35,946 bases of DNA from assembly GCA_002029975.1 (NCBI GenBank), contig LQBE01000055.1, positions 51,139 to 87,084 of the forward strand, in the 5' to 3' direction. Below the pieces are notes generated by a model that made no database searches, had not been told where the DNA came from, and saw nothing but the letters and a program-made list of their open reading frames with translations. Positions within the stretch are counted from its first letter, which is position 1, and every line of letters starts with the position of its first letter. Origin of the DNA: a delta proteobacterium ML8_F1 (lineage in GTDB: Bacteria; Bacillota; Clostridia; Peptostreptococcales; Acidaminobacteraceae). Both the position numbers and the translations under genes were made by a program. This document shows, in pieces, positions 1-10,079 of the stretch.

Positions 1-858
1 CTGGGTCTGATTGTCACCCTGGCAGTGGTGGTGGTGCCGAGGCTGGTGCTGAGCATCACGGAACTTGTCAATCGCCTGCCCCAGTTGATTGTCACCCTGG
101 AGGATTTCCTGGCAAGCAGTATTGCCAACCTCAAGAACTACAGTTTTTCCCAGTATATCGATTTTACGGCAGTGGATGAATACATTGGTCACATCAGCAG
201 TGTCTTCGATACCTTCATCACCACACTCCTGGACTCTGTCCTCGGTTTTGGCTTCGGGCTGTTCAAATTTTTCATGGGTCTGATTATTTCAATCTACATC
301 CTCAAGGACAAAGAGGTTTTTGCCAGGGGGATAAAAAAATTCCTGTATGCCAGTTTTTCTGAAGAACAGACCCAGTATTTCCTGGAACTCTTCAAGGATT
401 CCGACAAAATATTCTCTGCCTATATCGTTGGGAAACTCCTGGATTCGGTGATTGTCGGCATTCTGGCTTTTCTGGGATTCAATGTCCTGGGCGCCCCCTA
501 CACCCTGCTATTGGCGATGATTATCGGTGTCACCAACATGATTCCCTACTTCGGGCCCTTTATCGGAGCGGTTCCTGTGACCATCATCATTCTCTTCTTC
601 GATCCGGTCATGGCCATCTGGGGCGTTGTTTTTATCTTCGTTTTGCAGCAGTTGGACGGCTATGTGATCGGGCCAAAGATACTGGGGCAGTCCATGGGAA
701 TGTCTCCCTTCTGGATTATTCTGGCCATCCTCATTGGCGGAGGACTTTTCGGACTGCTGGGGATGCTTGTCGGGGTGCCGGTGATGGCCATCCTCAGGAA
801 TGTGGCCATGAAGAGCATCAATCACAGGCTGGATGAAAAAAATATCATCGTAAAATAA
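1..858 (+). CDS. AI-2E family transporter/permease (5' truncated by window edge)
   Basis: An open frame already runs at base 1 and ends at TAA 856-858, so the gene begins upstream of the window. The visible 285 residues are very hydrophobic, with several membrane segments. The C-terminal half has the Gly/Pro-rich pattern of the AI-2E_transport (PF01594) family, for example VTNMIPYFGPFIGAVP, the QQLDGYVIGPKILG stretch and a final GLLGMLVGVPVMAIL segment. Members are about 350 residues long, so roughly 60-80 N-terminal residues are missing. They are polytopic inner-membrane proteins; only a few have a tested role (AI-2 export, Na+/H+ antiport), so the substrate cannot be named. A terminator follows directly, making this the last gene of its transcript. 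Family assignment is confident; function is open. Confidence 0.88.
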   Translation: MGLIVTLAVVVVPRLVLSITELVNRLPQLIVTLEDFLASSIANLKNYSFSQYIDFTAVDEYIGHISSVFDTFITTLLDSVLGFGFGLFKFFMGLIISIYILKDKEVFARGIKKFLYASFSEEQTQYFLELFKDSDKIFSAYIVGKLLDSVIVGILAFLGFNVLGAPYTLLLAMIIGVTNMIPYFGPFIGAVPVTIIILFFDPVMAIWGVVFIFVLQQLDGYVIGPKILGQSMGMSPFWIILAILIGGGLFGLLGMLVGVPVMAILRNVAMKSINHRLDEKNIIVK

Positions 859-860
859 TT

Positions 861-890
861 GACAGCCGTCACTGGCTGTTTCATTTTTTC
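861..890 (+). terminator. Rho-independent terminator after the permease gene
   Basis: ACAGCC (862-867) pairs with GGCTGT (874-879) around the six-base loop GTCACT, and a T-rich tract follows at 880-889. It lies just behind the stop codon at 858 and just before the uvrB promoter. Confidence 0.8.
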
Positions 891-920
891 TTGAAAAAGA
901 GTAGAAGTTTCCTGTATAAT
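891..920 (+). promoter_or_regulatory. Sigma-A-type promoter of uvrBAC
   Basis: TTGAAA at 891-896 and TATAAT at 915-920 are separated by 18 bases, with the uvrB start 27 bases further on. No LexA-type operator (CGAAC-N4-GTTCG) was seen around it, though none can be excluded by eye. Confidence 0.75.
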
Positions 921-947
921 GAATAAAACATATGTTCGGGAGTTGTT

Positions 948-2933
948 ATGAAACCATTCAAAGTCAAATCAGAGTACACCCCCCAGGGGGACCAGCCCAG
1001 GGCCATTGACCAGCTGGTGGCTTCAATCGATTCAGGCAACCGGTTCCAGACCCTTCTGGGGGTCACGGGTTCCGGCAAAACCTATACGGTGGCCAAGGTC
1101 ATCGAAAGGGTGCAAAAGCCCACCCTCGTCATTGCCCACAACAAGACCCTTGCGGCCCAGCTTGCCGGGGAATTCAAAGAATTCTTCCCGGACAATGCGG
1201 TGGAGTTTTTTGTAAGCTACTATGACTACTACCAACCGGAGGCTTACATTCCCGGGGCAGACCTCTACATTGAAAAGGATGCCTCTATCAATGACGAAAT
1301 TGACAAATTGAGACACTCCGCCACCACGGCTATCTTCGAAAGGCGGGATGTGATCGTTGTGGCCTCGGTTTCCTGCATCTATGGTCTGGGAGACCCTGTG
1401 GACTACAGGAATATGGTGATTTCCCTGAGAAGGGGGATGGAAAAGCCCAGGAATGAGATTCTCAAAAAACTGGTGGAAATTCAATATTCCCGCAATGACA
1501 TGGATTTCAGCCGTGGGACTTTCCGGGTGAGAGGGGATACCGTGGAGATTTTCCCGGCCAGCAGCAGTGAAAATGCCATCAGGGTGGAACTCTTCGGCGA
1601 TGAAATCGACCGGATAGCGGAAATCAACGTTCTGACGGGAGAAATCATTGGCCTGAGGGAGCATGTGGCCATATTTCCCGCCTCCCACTACGTGACCCGG
1701 GTGGACAAGCTCGAGAGAGCCATCGGGGTGATCGAGGAGGAACTTTTAGAGAGAATCGCCTACTTCAAGGACCAGGGGAAGCTGTTGGAGGCCCAGCGAA
1801 TCGAACAGCGGACCCGCTATGATATTGAAATGCTGCGGGAGGTGGGCTTTTGCCAGGGAATAGAGAACTATTCCAGGATTATCTCCCAGAGAGAGCCGGG
1901 TTCCAGGCCCTTTACCCTGATTGATTATTTTCCAGATGATTTTCTGATTGTGGTGGACGAGTCCCACGTGACTCTCCCCCAGGTCAGAGGAATGTTCGGC
2001 GGAGACTTCTCCAGGAAAAAAAATCTTGTAGAATACGGATTCAGACTTCCCTCTGCCTATGACAACCGGCCTCTTAATTTCCAGGAATTCGAAGGACTAA
2101 TCAATCAGGCCCTGTTTGTCAGCGCCACCCCGGGACCCTATGAACGCGAACATGCCCAAAGAGTGGCGGAGCAGATTATCCGTCCCACGGGACTCCTGGA
2201 TCCCGAGATAGAGGTCCGGGGGGTCAAGGGCCAGATTGACGACCTCTATGGTGAAATCTCCATCAGGGTCAAAAAAAAAGAGCGGGTGCTCATTACCACC
2301 CTCACGAAGAGAATGGCCGAGGATTTGACGGACTATCTGAAATCCTACGAGATAAAGGTCCGATACATGCATTCTGATATTGATACCCTGGAGCGGATGA
2401 AGATTATTCGTGACCTGCGCCTGGGTGAATTTGATGTCCTGGTGGGCATCAATCTCCTCAGAGAGGGTCTGGACCTGCCGGAGGTGTCCCTGGTGGCGAT
2501 TCTGGATGCGGACAAGGAGGGCTTTCTGCGTTCCGATACGGCCTTGATTCAAACCATCGGTCGGGCAGCCCGTCATCAGGAGGGCAGGGTCATCATGTAT
2601 GCCGACAAGATGACCCCCTCCATGACCTTCGCCCTGGAGGAAACCAACCGCAGACGAGAGATTCAAAAGCAATACAATGACACCCACGGCATCACTCCGA
2701 CCACCATTGTCAAGGAAATCCGCGGCATCATTGAAGCCACCAAGGCAGCGGAGGACTTCGAGACCTTCAAGGGTGCCGAGGCGGCAATGAGCCAGAAGGA
2801 AATCAGGAATAAACTCAAAGAATATGAATTCAAGATGTTTGAAGCTTCTACAAAGCTGGAATTTGAAAAAGCCATTGAGTATCGTGATATCATCAACAGA
2901 CTAAAAAAACAATTGAGAGGTAGAAATGAATAA
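948..2933 (+). CDS. uvrB: UvrABC excinuclease subunit B
   Basis: UvrB is the DNA-damage-verifying helicase-like subunit of nucleotide excision repair. It is loaded by UvrA, opens the strand around a lesion and recruits UvrC. The 661-residue length is typical. Walker A GVTGSGKT lies at residues 38-45. The beta-hairpin that clamps DNA starts at [12 protein letters not shown] (91-102). A DESH Walker B, SATPGPYE and the RecA-like second domain with QTIGRAARH follow. A UVR domain (about 620-656) ends the protein and would bind UvrC. The ATG at 948 sits behind a GGGAG Shine-Dalgarno. The last 8 bases overlap the uvrA start, so the two are translationally coupled. Nothing is missing. Confidence 0.98.
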   Translation: MKPFKVKSEYTPQGDQPRAIDQLVASIDSGNRFQTLLGVTGSGKTYTVAKVIERVQKPTLVIAHNKTLAAQLAGEFKEFFPDNAVEFFVSYYDYYQPEAYIPGADLYIEKDASINDEIDKLRHSATTAIFERRDVIVVASVSCIYGLGDPVDYRNMVISLRRGMEKPRNEILKKLVEIQYSRNDMDFSRGTFRVRGDTVEIFPASSSENAIRVELFGDEIDRIAEINVLTGEIIGLREHVAIFPASHYVTRVDKLERAIGVIEEELLERIAYFKDQGKLLEAQRIEQRTRYDIEMLREVGFCQGIENYSRIISQREPGSRPFTLIDYFPDDFLIVVDESHVTLPQVRGMFGGDFSRKKNLVEYGFRLPSAYDNRPLNFQEFEGLINQALFVSATPGPYEREHAQRVAEQIIRPTGLLDPEIEVRGVKGQIDDLYGEISIRVKKKERVLITTLTKRMAEDLTDYLKSYEIKVRYMHSDIDTLERMKIIRDLRLGEFDVLVGINLLREGLDLPEVSLVAILDADKEGFLRSDTALIQTIGRAARHQEGRVIMYADKMTPSMTFALEETNRRREIQKQYNDTHGITPTTIVKEIRGIIEATKAAEDFETFKGAEAAMSQKEIRNKLKEYEFKMFEASTKLEFEKAIEYRDIINRLKKQLRGRNE

Positions 2934-5751
2934 TGTCATTTATGTGAAGGGGGCCCGGGAACACAATCTGAAACAGGTGGATGTGAAAATTCCACGGGAC
3001 CAGTTTGTCGTGGTTACGGGTCTGAGTGGCTCGGGGAAGTCTTCCCTGGCCTTTGATACCATCTATGCCGAGGGCCAGCGCCGTTATGTAGAGAGCCTGT
3101 CCTCTTATGCCCGCCAGTTTCTGGGACAAATGGAAAAGCCCAACGTGGAATTCATCGAGGGGCTTTCTCCGGCCATTTCCATTGACCAGAAGACCACTAA
3201 CCGCAATCCCCGGTCCACGGTGGGAACCGTAACGGAGATTTACGATTATTTGAGATTGCTGTATGCCAGGGCGGGAACCCCCCACTGCCCGGTCTGCGGC
3301 GAGGTGATTGAGAGCACCACCCTCGACCAAATAGTAGACCAGGTCATGGTCTTGCCGGAGGGGACCAGGATTCAGGTGATTGCGCCAGTAATCAGGGGAA
3401 AGAAGGGGACCCACAAGAACGAAATCAGCCGGATGATCAGGCAGGGATATCTCAGAGCCAGAATAGACGGCGAACGGCTGGAGCTCGATGAAAATATTGA
3501 ACTGGATAAAAACAAGCGGCACGATGTCCAAATCATCATCGACCGGCTGGTGATTAAAGAAGGGATTGAATCCCGCCTCAGTGATTCCGTGGAAGCCAGT
3601 CTCAAGCTTTCTGAGGGCTCGGTGATTATTGAGAGACTTGACCAGGGGGAAACCCTTTACAATACCAGTTTCGCCTGTCCTGTCCATGGGACTGGAATCA
3701 GTGAAATGGAGCCCAGAATGTTCAGTTTCAACGCTCCCTACGGGGCATGTGAACACTGCAAGGGAATCGGTTATCTGCAGGAGGTCGATCCCGAGCTGGT
3801 GATTCCCAATCCCGGGCTGTCTGTGAAGGAAGGCGCTATTGCGCCCTTTATCAACACCGCCGAAGGGACATATTATCATCAAATGATCCGGTCTCTTCTC
3901 AAGGACTTTGAGGTCGATGAAACGACTCCCGTGAACAAAATGCCCAAAAAGCTTGTCGAGGAGTTACTCAACGGCACCGGCAAGAGAAAAATCCGCTTTT
4001 ATTATGAATCAAAATACGGGGGGACCCGGGAATTCTACGCCCCCTTTGAAGGGATTGTCAAAAATCTGGAGCGGCGCTACAAGGAAACCAACAGCGATTA
4101 CATCAAGGAGAAGATCCAGGACTACATGAGTCTCGTCCCCTGTTCCGTCTGTCATGGCAAAAAACTCAAGGACGAAGTCCTGGCGGTGACCGTGGGGGGG
4201 CTCAATATCCATGAGATGACGGAGCTTGCTGTGAGAGAGGCCCTTGAATTTTTTGAAAATCTTGAGTTTTCCAGTTCGAAAGCAAAGATTGCCGGGCAGA
4301 TTGTCAAAGAAATCGGGGGCAGACTCTCCTTCTTGAAGAATGTGGGGCTGGACTATCTCACCCTTTCACGTTCTGCAGGGACCCTCTCAGGAGGGGAATC
4401 CCAGCGGATTCGACTGGCGACCCAGATTGGGTCCGGCCTCGTCGGGGTCCTCTATATTCTGGACGAACCCAGTATCGGACTGCATCAAAGAGACAATCGC
4501 AAACTTCTGGATGCCCTGAGAAACCTGACGGACATAGGCAATACGCTCATTGTGGTGGAACACGATACGGAAACCATACAAAGTGCCGATTTCATCGTTG
4601 ACGTGGGACCCGGGGCCGGAGCCCAGGGGGGAGAAATCGTGGTGGCAGGCTCCTATGAAGAGGTGCTCAACTGTGAAAGGTCCATTACCGGAGACTACCT
4701 TTCCGGAAGAAAATCCATAGAGATTCCCCTTGAGCGCAGGGCGCCCAGGGGTGAATATCTTGAAATTATCGGTGCGCAGCAGAACAATCTCAAGGCTGTG
4801 GATGTGAAGATTCCCCTGGGAATTTTCACCTGTGTCACCGGCGTATCCGGTTCCGGAAAAAGCTCCCTTATTAACGAAATTCTCTTCAAGGGGGCTTATG
4901 TGGCCATCAACAAAAGAAGTCGGCTGAAACCGGGAAAACACGAGGCATTGCGTGGGATTGAGCATATCGACAAGGTCATTGACATCGACCAGTCGCCCAT
5001 TGGCAGAACACCCAGGAGCAATCCGGCCACCTATACCGGGGTTTTCGACCCGGTCCGGGATCTCTTTGCCCAGATGCCGGAATCCAAGATTCGCGGTTAC
5101 AAGAAAGGGCGGTTCAGCTTCAATGTCAAGGGTGGCCGCTGTGAAGCCTGCAACGGTGACGGCATCAATCGCATTGAGATGCACTTTTTGCCCGATGTCT
5201 ACGTCCAGTGTGAGGTCTGCAAGGGCAAGCGCTACAACCGTGAAACCCTGGAGGTCAGATACAAGGGGAAAAATATTTCTCAAGTCCTGGACATGACAGT
5301 AGAGGAGGCCCTGCCTTTCTTTGAAAACATACCGAAAATTCACGCAAAGCTTTTGACCCTGAAGGAAGTGGGACTGGGCTACGTGAAGCTTGGACAACCT
5401 TCCACCCAGCTTTCCGGTGGAGAAGCCCAGCGGATCAAGCTGGCCACGGAGCTCAGCAAGCGAAGTACGGGCAGGACTTTGTACATTCTGGATGAGCCGA
5501 CTACGGGACTTCACATGGCGGATGTCCACATGCTGATTGATGTGATTCATCGACTGACCGAAGGCGGAAACACAGTGGTGATTATCGAACACAATCTCGA
5601 TGTCATTAAATCAGCGGATTATATCATAGACCTGGGGCCCGAGGGAGGAGACCGGGGGGGAGAAATCATCGCCCTTGGCACACCGGAGGAAATCAGTCAG
5701 AGCAGGACCTCCTTCACGGGAGAGTATCTCAGAAAAATCCTCAAGGAATAA
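2926..5751 (+). CDS. uvrA: UvrABC excinuclease subunit A
   Basis: UvrA is the damage-recognition ABC ATPase that delivers UvrB to DNA lesions. The 941-residue length is standard. Two ATP-binding cassettes are visible: Walker [10 protein letters not shown] (32-40) and GVSGSGKSS (about 639-647), and signature motifs LSGGESQR (about 488) and LSGGEAQR (about 829). The C-terminal zinc module is intact, with CEAC and CEVCKGK pairs around 740-770. The first zinc module reads C251-x2-H254 ... C275-x2-C278, so one usual Cys is His; this can still bind zinc. The start overlaps uvrB by 8 bases and shares its AGAGGT ribosome site region. It is the middle gene of a uvrB-uvrA-uvrC operon. Confidence 0.98.
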   Translation: MNNVIYVKGAREHNLKQVDVKIPRDQFVVVTGLSGSGKSSLAFDTIYAEGQRRYVESLSSYARQFLGQMEKPNVEFIEGLSPAISIDQKTTNRNPRSTVGTVTEIYDYLRLLYARAGTPHCPVCGEVIESTTLDQIVDQVMVLPEGTRIQVIAPVIRGKKGTHKNEISRMIRQGYLRARIDGERLELDENIELDKNKRHDVQIIIDRLVIKEGIESRLSDSVEASLKLSEGSVIIERLDQGETLYNTSFACPVHGTGISEMEPRMFSFNAPYGACEHCKGIGYLQEVDPELVIPNPGLSVKEGAIAPFINTAEGTYYHQMIRSLLKDFEVDETTPVNKMPKKLVEELLNGTGKRKIRFYYESKYGGTREFYAPFEGIVKNLERRYKETNSDYIKEKIQDYMSLVPCSVCHGKKLKDEVLAVTVGGLNIHEMTELAVREALEFFENLEFSSSKAKIAGQIVKEIGGRLSFLKNVGLDYLTLSRSAGTLSGGESQRIRLATQIGSGLVGVLYILDEPSIGLHQRDNRKLLDALRNLTDIGNTLIVVEHDTETIQSADFIVDVGPGAGAQGGEIVVAGSYEEVLNCERSITGDYLSGRKSIEIPLERRAPRGEYLEIIGAQQNNLKAVDVKIPLGIFTCVTGVSGSGKSSLINEILFKGAYVAINKRSRLKPGKHEALRGIEHIDKVIDIDQSPIGRTPRSNPATYTGVFDPVRDLFAQMPESKIRGYKKGRFSFNVKGGRCEACNGDGINRIEMHFLPDVYVQCEVCKGKRYNRETLEVRYKGKNISQVLDMTVEEALPFFENIPKIHAKLLTLKEVGLGYVKLGQPSTQLSGGEAQRIKLATELSKRSTGRTLYILDEPTTGLHMADVHMLIDVIHRLTEGGNTVVIIEHNLDVIKSADYIIDLGPEGGDRGGEIIALGTPEEISQSRTSFTGEYLRKILKE

Positions 5752-5812
5752 AAGAGGCCGGGTCTTACTGCGGGAGGATAAAGCGTGGCCTTTTCCCCTG
5801 GAGGTGAATGAA

Positions 5813-7651
5813 GTGAAAATCAAAGAGAATATTGGGGAAATCCTTGCCAAACTGCCTGCGGCACCCGGAGTCTATCTCATGAAGGACGCCTACGGACGGA
5901 TTGTCTATGTGGGGAAATCAAAGCACCTGAAGAACCGGGTGTCCTCCTATTTCAAGGGCTTTGACTCCCACTCGCCAAAGACCCAGACCCTGGTGGTCAA
6001 TATTGATGACATTGAATACATCATCACGGATACGGAGGAAGAGGCCCTGGCCCTGGAGTCCAATCTGATAAAGAAGCACCGTCCGAAGTTCAATGTGCTT
6101 CTGAAGGATGACAAGCAGTACCCCTATATCATGATCACTTATGAGGATGAATTCCCCCGGGTAATCAAGACGCGAAAGGTAGTGAAGGACCGCAACAAGT
6201 ATTTTGGCCCCTACAGTTCAAATTTTGCCGTGAACGAGACCCTTGAAACCCTGCACCGAATTTTTCCCATTCGCAAATGCAATCGGGACCTGTCCCGGGT
6301 GAAGCGGCCCTGCCTCAATTATCACATTGATCGCTGCCTGGGGCCCTGTGTCTATGGCAAAGAAGTTTCCGCCGACTATGGGAATCTCATCAGGGAAATC
6401 GAAGTCTTTCTCAAAGGGAATCAGAAGAGTCTCTTGAAGGTTCTGAAGGCCCAGATGCTGGAGGCCTCGGAGGCCCTGGCATTTGAAAAGGCCCTGGAAC
6501 TTCGGGACAAAATTGCCGTGCTGGAATCCCTGACCCTGGAACAGAAGGTGGTCAGCGCCAGAGGAACCGACCAGGATCTCATCGGCCTGGTTCAAGGAGA
6601 CAAGGAGATGGTTGTCACGGTGTTCTTTGTGCGCGGGGGCAGGCTTGTGGACCGGCAGCACTTTGTGCTGGATGAGGGAGTGGACACGGCCTACGGAGAA
6701 ATCATCAGGAGCTTTATCCTGCAGTACTACACGGAAACCTCCTTCATGCCCAGGGAAATCATACTGGAATATCCTTTTGAAGAATCCCGGGCGCTTGAAA
6801 GGATTCTGTCGGAAAAGGGCCGACGTTCCGTCGTCATCACGGTGCCGAAAAAGGGGAACAAGAAAAAGCTTCTGGAACTGGTGAAGGTCAACGGCAAGGA
6901 CTATCTTGACAAGTACTTGAAGCAGCATCGGTCCAGGCAGGACAAGTACCGGCGGATTGTGGAGGAACTCAACGCTCTGATTCCAGTGGGGGCGGTGGAA
7001 CGGCTGGAAGCCTACGATATTTCAAATATCTACGGGGTTTACAATGTCGGCACCATGGTGGTTTATGAAAACGGGCAGAAAAAGAAGAATGATTATCGCA
7101 AATTCAAAATAAAATCCCATCAGCGGATTGACGACTATGCCTCAATGCGGGAGGTCCTTGACAGAAGATTTTCACGACTCGTCGACGAGTATTCTGAAGC
7201 GTCCTTTTCCAGGTGGCCCAATTTGATTCTTATTGACGGCGGCAAGGGTCAGGTCTCTGTGGTGGAGGAGGTGATGGCCTCTTACGGGTTGAAGATCCCG
7301 GTTGTGGGAATGGTAAAGGATGAATTTCACCGCACCAGGGGGCTTGTTTTCAATAACCGGGAGTATTCCCTCTCAGGATCGAGGGAACTCTACACTTTCA
7401 TTTATGAAATCCAGGAGGAAGTTCACCGCTTTGCCATTGATTATCACAAGACCCTCAGGTTCAAGGGGATGACCGAATCCTTTCTGGATGAGATTCCGGG
7501 GGTGGGCAGGGTGAAAAAAACTGCCCTCCTCAGGCATTTCGAAAATGTGGCGGCAATCAAACAGGCGACCCTTGAGGAGCTTCAGGCGATTCCTGAAATT
7601 GACCAAAGAACAGCCGGAAACATCATAAAATACTTTGCTGAAAACCAATAA
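5813..7651 (+). CDS. uvrC: UvrABC excinuclease subunit C
   Basis: UvrC makes the two incisions flanking a lesion in the UvrB-DNA complex. I place the start at GTG 5813 because GGAGGTG (5800-5806) lies 6 bases before it and the product then begins MKIKENIGEILAKLP like other family members; the frame stays open further upstream but that part overlaps uvrA and looks non-coding. The product is 612 residues. An N-terminal GIY-YIG nuclease is visible (GVYLMKDAYGRIVYVGKSK, about 19-37), followed by a Cys cluster, a UVR domain near 205-240, the RNase H-like C-terminal nuclease (EAYDISNIYG, LILIDGGKGQV) and tandem helix-hairpin-helix motifs at the end (IPGVGRVKK). It follows uvrA by 61 bases with no terminator between them. 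Confidence 0.97.
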   Translation: MKIKENIGEILAKLPAAPGVYLMKDAYGRIVYVGKSKHLKNRVSSYFKGFDSHSPKTQTLVVNIDDIEYIITDTEEEALALESNLIKKHRPKFNVLLKDDKQYPYIMITYEDEFPRVIKTRKVVKDRNKYFGPYSSNFAVNETLETLHRIFPIRKCNRDLSRVKRPCLNYHIDRCLGPCVYGKEVSADYGNLIREIEVFLKGNQKSLLKVLKAQMLEASEALAFEKALELRDKIAVLESLTLEQKVVSARGTDQDLIGLVQGDKEMVVTVFFVRGGRLVDRQHFVLDEGVDTAYGEIIRSFILQYYTETSFMPREIILEYPFEESRALERILSEKGRRSVVITVPKKGNKKKLLELVKVNGKDYLDKYLKQHRSRQDKYRRIVEELNALIPVGAVERLEAYDISNIYGVYNVGTMVVYENGQKKKNDYRKFKIKSHQRIDDYASMREVLDRRFSRLVDEYSEASFSRWPNLILIDGGKGQVSVVEEVMASYGLKIPVVGMVKDEFHRTRGLVFNNREYSLSGSRELYTFIYEIQEEVHRFAIDYHKTLRFKGMTESFLDEIPGVGRVKKTALLRHFENVAAIKQATLEELQAIPEIDQRTAGNIIKYFAENQ

Positions 7652-7655
7652 GGAC

Positions 7656-7685
7656 TTTAGTCCTAGAAGGGTTTAGTGCTATAAT
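7656..7685 (+). promoter_or_regulatory. Candidate extended -10 promoter of the formate dehydrogenase operon
   Basis: TGCTATAAT at 7677-7685 is a full extended -10 box, 34 bases before the TTG start of the first gene. The -35 region is weak (TTTAGT, 7656-7661, 18-base spacer). A small inverted repeat AGGAC-TTTA-GTCCT (7651-7664) covers the -35 area and could be an operator or a weak uvrC terminator; it has no T-tract. Confidence 0.55.
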
Positions 7686-7718
7686 GATGTCAAGTTGTTT
7701 TGACAGGGGGTAAAAGTT

Positions 7719-8195
7719 TTGCTGGAAAAAATTCTAACAGAAGAAAACTTCAAAGCACTCGATGAACTATTGAATCGCTATGAGAAGGTTCCGGGGCCCC
7801 TGATGCCCCTGCTTCAGGGGGCTCAGGACATTTTCACCTGTATCCCTGAGGAGGTTCAGAGCTATATTGCTCAAAAGGCCCGGATTCCCCTGGCAGAGAT
7901 TTATGGCGTGGTCACTTTTTATTCCCAGTTCCGGATGACCCCGAGGGGTGAAAATGTGATCAGTGTGTGTCTGGGGACAGCCTGCTATGTGAAGGGATCA
8001 CAGCATATCATGGACAGGATTTCCAAGGACCTGGGGATTGGAATCGGGGAAACCTCCAAGGACGGCAGGTTCACCCTTGTAGGCACCCGGTGCATCGGTG
8101 CCTGTGGTCTTGCTCCGATTGTCACTGTCAATGAGGATGTCTACGGCAAGGTGAAAGAAGCGGAAATTCTGAAGATTCTCAAGAAATACAAATGA
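7719..8195 (+). CDS. NuoE/HndA-like [2Fe-2S] subunit of NAD(P)-linked formate dehydrogenase
   Basis: This 158-residue protein is a thioredoxin-fold [2Fe-2S] subunit of the NuoE (complex I 24 kDa) family, also found as HndA or HydC in NAD(P)-linked and electron-bifurcating hydrogenases. The four cluster ligands are C84, C89 (CLGTAC), C125 and C129 (CIGAC). An N-terminal helical domain precedes them, and IYGVVTFYSQF is the usual family signature. The start is TTG 7719, chosen because AGGGGG (7705-7710) lies 8 bases upstream and no in-frame ATG fits. It is the first of four tightly spaced genes (13, 12 and 11 base gaps) that end with the formate dehydrogenase catalytic subunit. It likely relays electrons beside the NuoF-like flavoprotein. 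Confidence 0.93.
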   Translation: MLEKILTEENFKALDELLNRYEKVPGPLMPLLQGAQDIFTCIPEEVQSYIAQKARIPLAEIYGVVTFYSQFRMTPRGENVISVCLGTACYVKGSQHIMDRISKDLGIGIGETSKDGRFTLVGTRCIGACGLAPIVTVNEDVYGKVKEAEILKILKKYK

Positions 8196-8208
8196 TGGGG
8201 GGATTGCA

Positions 8209-8562
8209 GTGAAAACCTTTGAAGAATTGATCGCCCTGAAGGAAGAGATTATCGCCGGGGAAGCACCGGATGAAATCAAAATCATGGTGGGTATGGCGAC
8301 CTGTGGCATTTCAGCGGGGGCGAAGCCGGTGATGCAGGCGCTTAAGGATTGTGTCGAGGAAAAAGGGCTTTCAAAAGTCAAAGTGAAGCAGACCGGATGC
8401 ATCGGAGTGTGCCGGCTGGAGCCCATGTTTGAAATTTTCGAACCCGGCGGCAGGAGAACCACCTATGTCGATATGACGCCTGAAAAAGCCGTCGAGGTGG
8501 TTGAAGAGCATCTGATCAAGCACCACATCATTGAACGCTATACCATCGGAGCCTACGATTAA
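8209..8562 (+). CDS. HndB-like thioredoxin-fold [2Fe-2S] ferredoxin subunit
   Basis: This 117-residue protein resembles HndB of NADP-reducing hydrogenase and the N-terminal [2Fe-2S] domain that larger HydB proteins carry fused. Cysteines C32 (MATCGISAGA), C48, C64 and C68 (TGCIGVC) are candidate cluster ligands. It starts at GTG 8209 behind GGGGGGA (8197-8203). Its separate coding next to a NuoF-like protein without that N-terminal domain matches the HndA-HndB-HndC gene order. The role is electron transfer within the soluble formate dehydrogenase complex; which route electrons take is inference. Confidence 0.88.
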   Translation: MKTFEELIALKEEIIAGEAPDEIKIMVGMATCGISAGAKPVMQALKDCVEEKGLSKVKVKQTGCIGVCRLEPMFEIFEPGGRRTTYVDMTPEKAVEVVEEHLIKHHIIERYTIGAYD

Positions 8563-8574
8563 GGGGGTAATGGG

Positions 8575-10068
8575 GTGGAAAACAAGCACTCGATCCTGGA
8601 AATGGATTATATTGAAAGACAAGAGCGGATTGCTCTAAAAAATTGCGGACTCATAGACCCTGAAAGAATCGAGGAGTATATCCGCTATGAGGGCTATCAG
8701 GCATTGGCCAAGGCGATCTTGAAGCTGGGTCCTGAAGGGGTCATAGAGGAAATAGAGGCCTCGGGCCTCAGAGGCCGTGGTGGGGCGGGCTTTCCCACCG
8801 GTAGGAAATGGCGCAGCGGCTATCTGGCCAAGGGCGGGGAGAAATTCATTATCTGCAATGCGGATGAAGGCGATCCCGGCGCTTTCATGGACCGGTCCAT
8901 TCTCGAGGGTGATCCTCACAGTGTGATAGAGGCCATGACCATCGCCGGCTACGCCATTGGGGCGTCCAAGGGTTTTATCTATGTCAGGGCGGAGTATCCC
9001 ATCGCGGTAAAAAGGCTTCAGATTGCCATTGACCAGGCCCATGGGATGGGCTTTCTGGGCCGGGATATTTTCGGGTCCGGGTTTGAATTCGATATCGAGC
9101 TCAGACTTGGCGCCGGGGCGTTTGTCTGCGGCGAGGCCAAGGCCCTGATTGCTTCCATAGAAGGCAAGCGGGGAATGCCCACGCCCAAGCCTCCGAGGAC
9201 CAATGACAAGGGACTCTGGGGAAAACCGACGATTCTCAACAATGTTGAAACCTTTGCCAACGTTCCCCCCATCATCCGAAAGGGGTCTGGGTGGTATGCC
9301 GGAATCGGTTCTGAAAAATCCAAGGGCACCAAGGTCTTTGCCCTTGGTGGCAAAATCAACCGGACAGGGTTGGTGGAAATTCCCATCGGCACCCCCCTCA
9401 GGGAGGTCATTTATGATATCGGGGGTGGCATTCCCGACAACAAGAAATTCAAGGCAGTCCAAACCGGCGGTCCCTCGGGAGGTTGCATCCCAAAGGAGCA
9501 TCTCGATGTCAAAATAGATTATGAATCCCTTCAGGAGATTGGATCCATGATGGGCTCCGGCGGCATGATTGTCATGGATGAAGACAACTGCATGGTGGAC
9601 ATCGCCCGGTTTTTTCTGGAATTCTCTGTTGAGGAATCCTGTGGCAAGTGCACGCCCTGTCGTGAGGGGACCAAAAAGATGCTGAGCATTTTAGACAAGA
9701 TTGCCTCTGGCGAGGGGGTCATGGAGGATCTCGATTACCTGCAAAGCCTGGGCAATGTGATTAAAGAAACCTCTTTGTGCGGCCTCGGAAAGACGGCACC
9801 CAACCCGGTGCTCTCTACCCTGAAGTATTTCAGGGATGAGTACGAGGCCCATGTAAAGGATAAAACCTGTCCGGCAGGAGTCTGTCAGGCGCTGCTCGAG
9901 TACTATATCACCGAGAAATGTATTGGCTGCGGTGCCTGTAAAAGGGTTTGTCCGGTCAACTGCATATCAGGGGAGAAAAAGCAACTCCATACCATCGATC
10001 CAGTGGCTTGTATCCGCTGCGGGGCCTGCCAGGAAGCCTGTCCGGTGGATGCCATCATCAAAAGATAG
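8575..10068 (+). CDS. NuoF/HndC-like FMN- and NAD(P)H-binding subunit of formate dehydrogenase
   Basis: This flavoprotein (497 residues) exchanges electrons between iron-sulfur clusters and NAD(P)(H). The FMN/dinucleotide site shows GRGGAGFPTGRKW (67-79) and CNADEGDPGAF (94-104). A [4Fe-4S] ligand set is C356, C359, C362 and C402. Two further [4Fe-4S] ferredoxin motifs end the protein (C449/452/455/459 and C479/482/485/489), as in HndC and HydB. The nucleotide-binding motif usually written CGEET reads CGEAK (185-189): a conserved acidic residue is lost and a lysine gained, which would suit NADPH. It lacks the N-terminal [2Fe-2S] domain, which is encoded by the gene upstream. The start is GTG 8575 behind AAGGGGGT. 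It is cytoplasmic; no membrane segments. Confidence 0.94.
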   Translation: MENKHSILEMDYIERQERIALKNCGLIDPERIEEYIRYEGYQALAKAILKLGPEGVIEEIEASGLRGRGGAGFPTGRKWRSGYLAKGGEKFIICNADEGDPGAFMDRSILEGDPHSVIEAMTIAGYAIGASKGFIYVRAEYPIAVKRLQIAIDQAHGMGFLGRDIFGSGFEFDIELRLGAGAFVCGEAKALIASIEGKRGMPTPKPPRTNDKGLWGKPTILNNVETFANVPPIIRKGSGWYAGIGSEKSKGTKVFALGGKINRTGLVEIPIGTPLREVIYDIGGGIPDNKKFKAVQTGGPSGGCIPKEHLDVKIDYESLQEIGSMMGSGGMIVMDEDNCMVDIARFFLEFSVEESCGKCTPCREGTKKMLSILDKIASGEGVMEDLDYLQSLGNVIKETSLCGLGKTAPNPVLSTLKYFRDEYEAHVKDKTCPAGVCQALLEYYITEKCIGCGACKRVCPVNCISGEKKQLHTIDPVACIRCGACQEACPVDAIIKR

Positions 10069-10079
10069 GGAGGGAGCAA

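Noticed and set aside
5675-5812. uvrC extended to an earlier start inside uvrA
   Set aside because: The extra residues are uvrA codons read in another frame and do not resemble UvrC; GTG 5813 has the ribosome site.
7651-7664. Terminator after uvrC (AGGAC-TTTA-GTCCT)
   Set aside because: The stem is only 5 bp and no T-tract follows, so it was noted as a possible operator instead.
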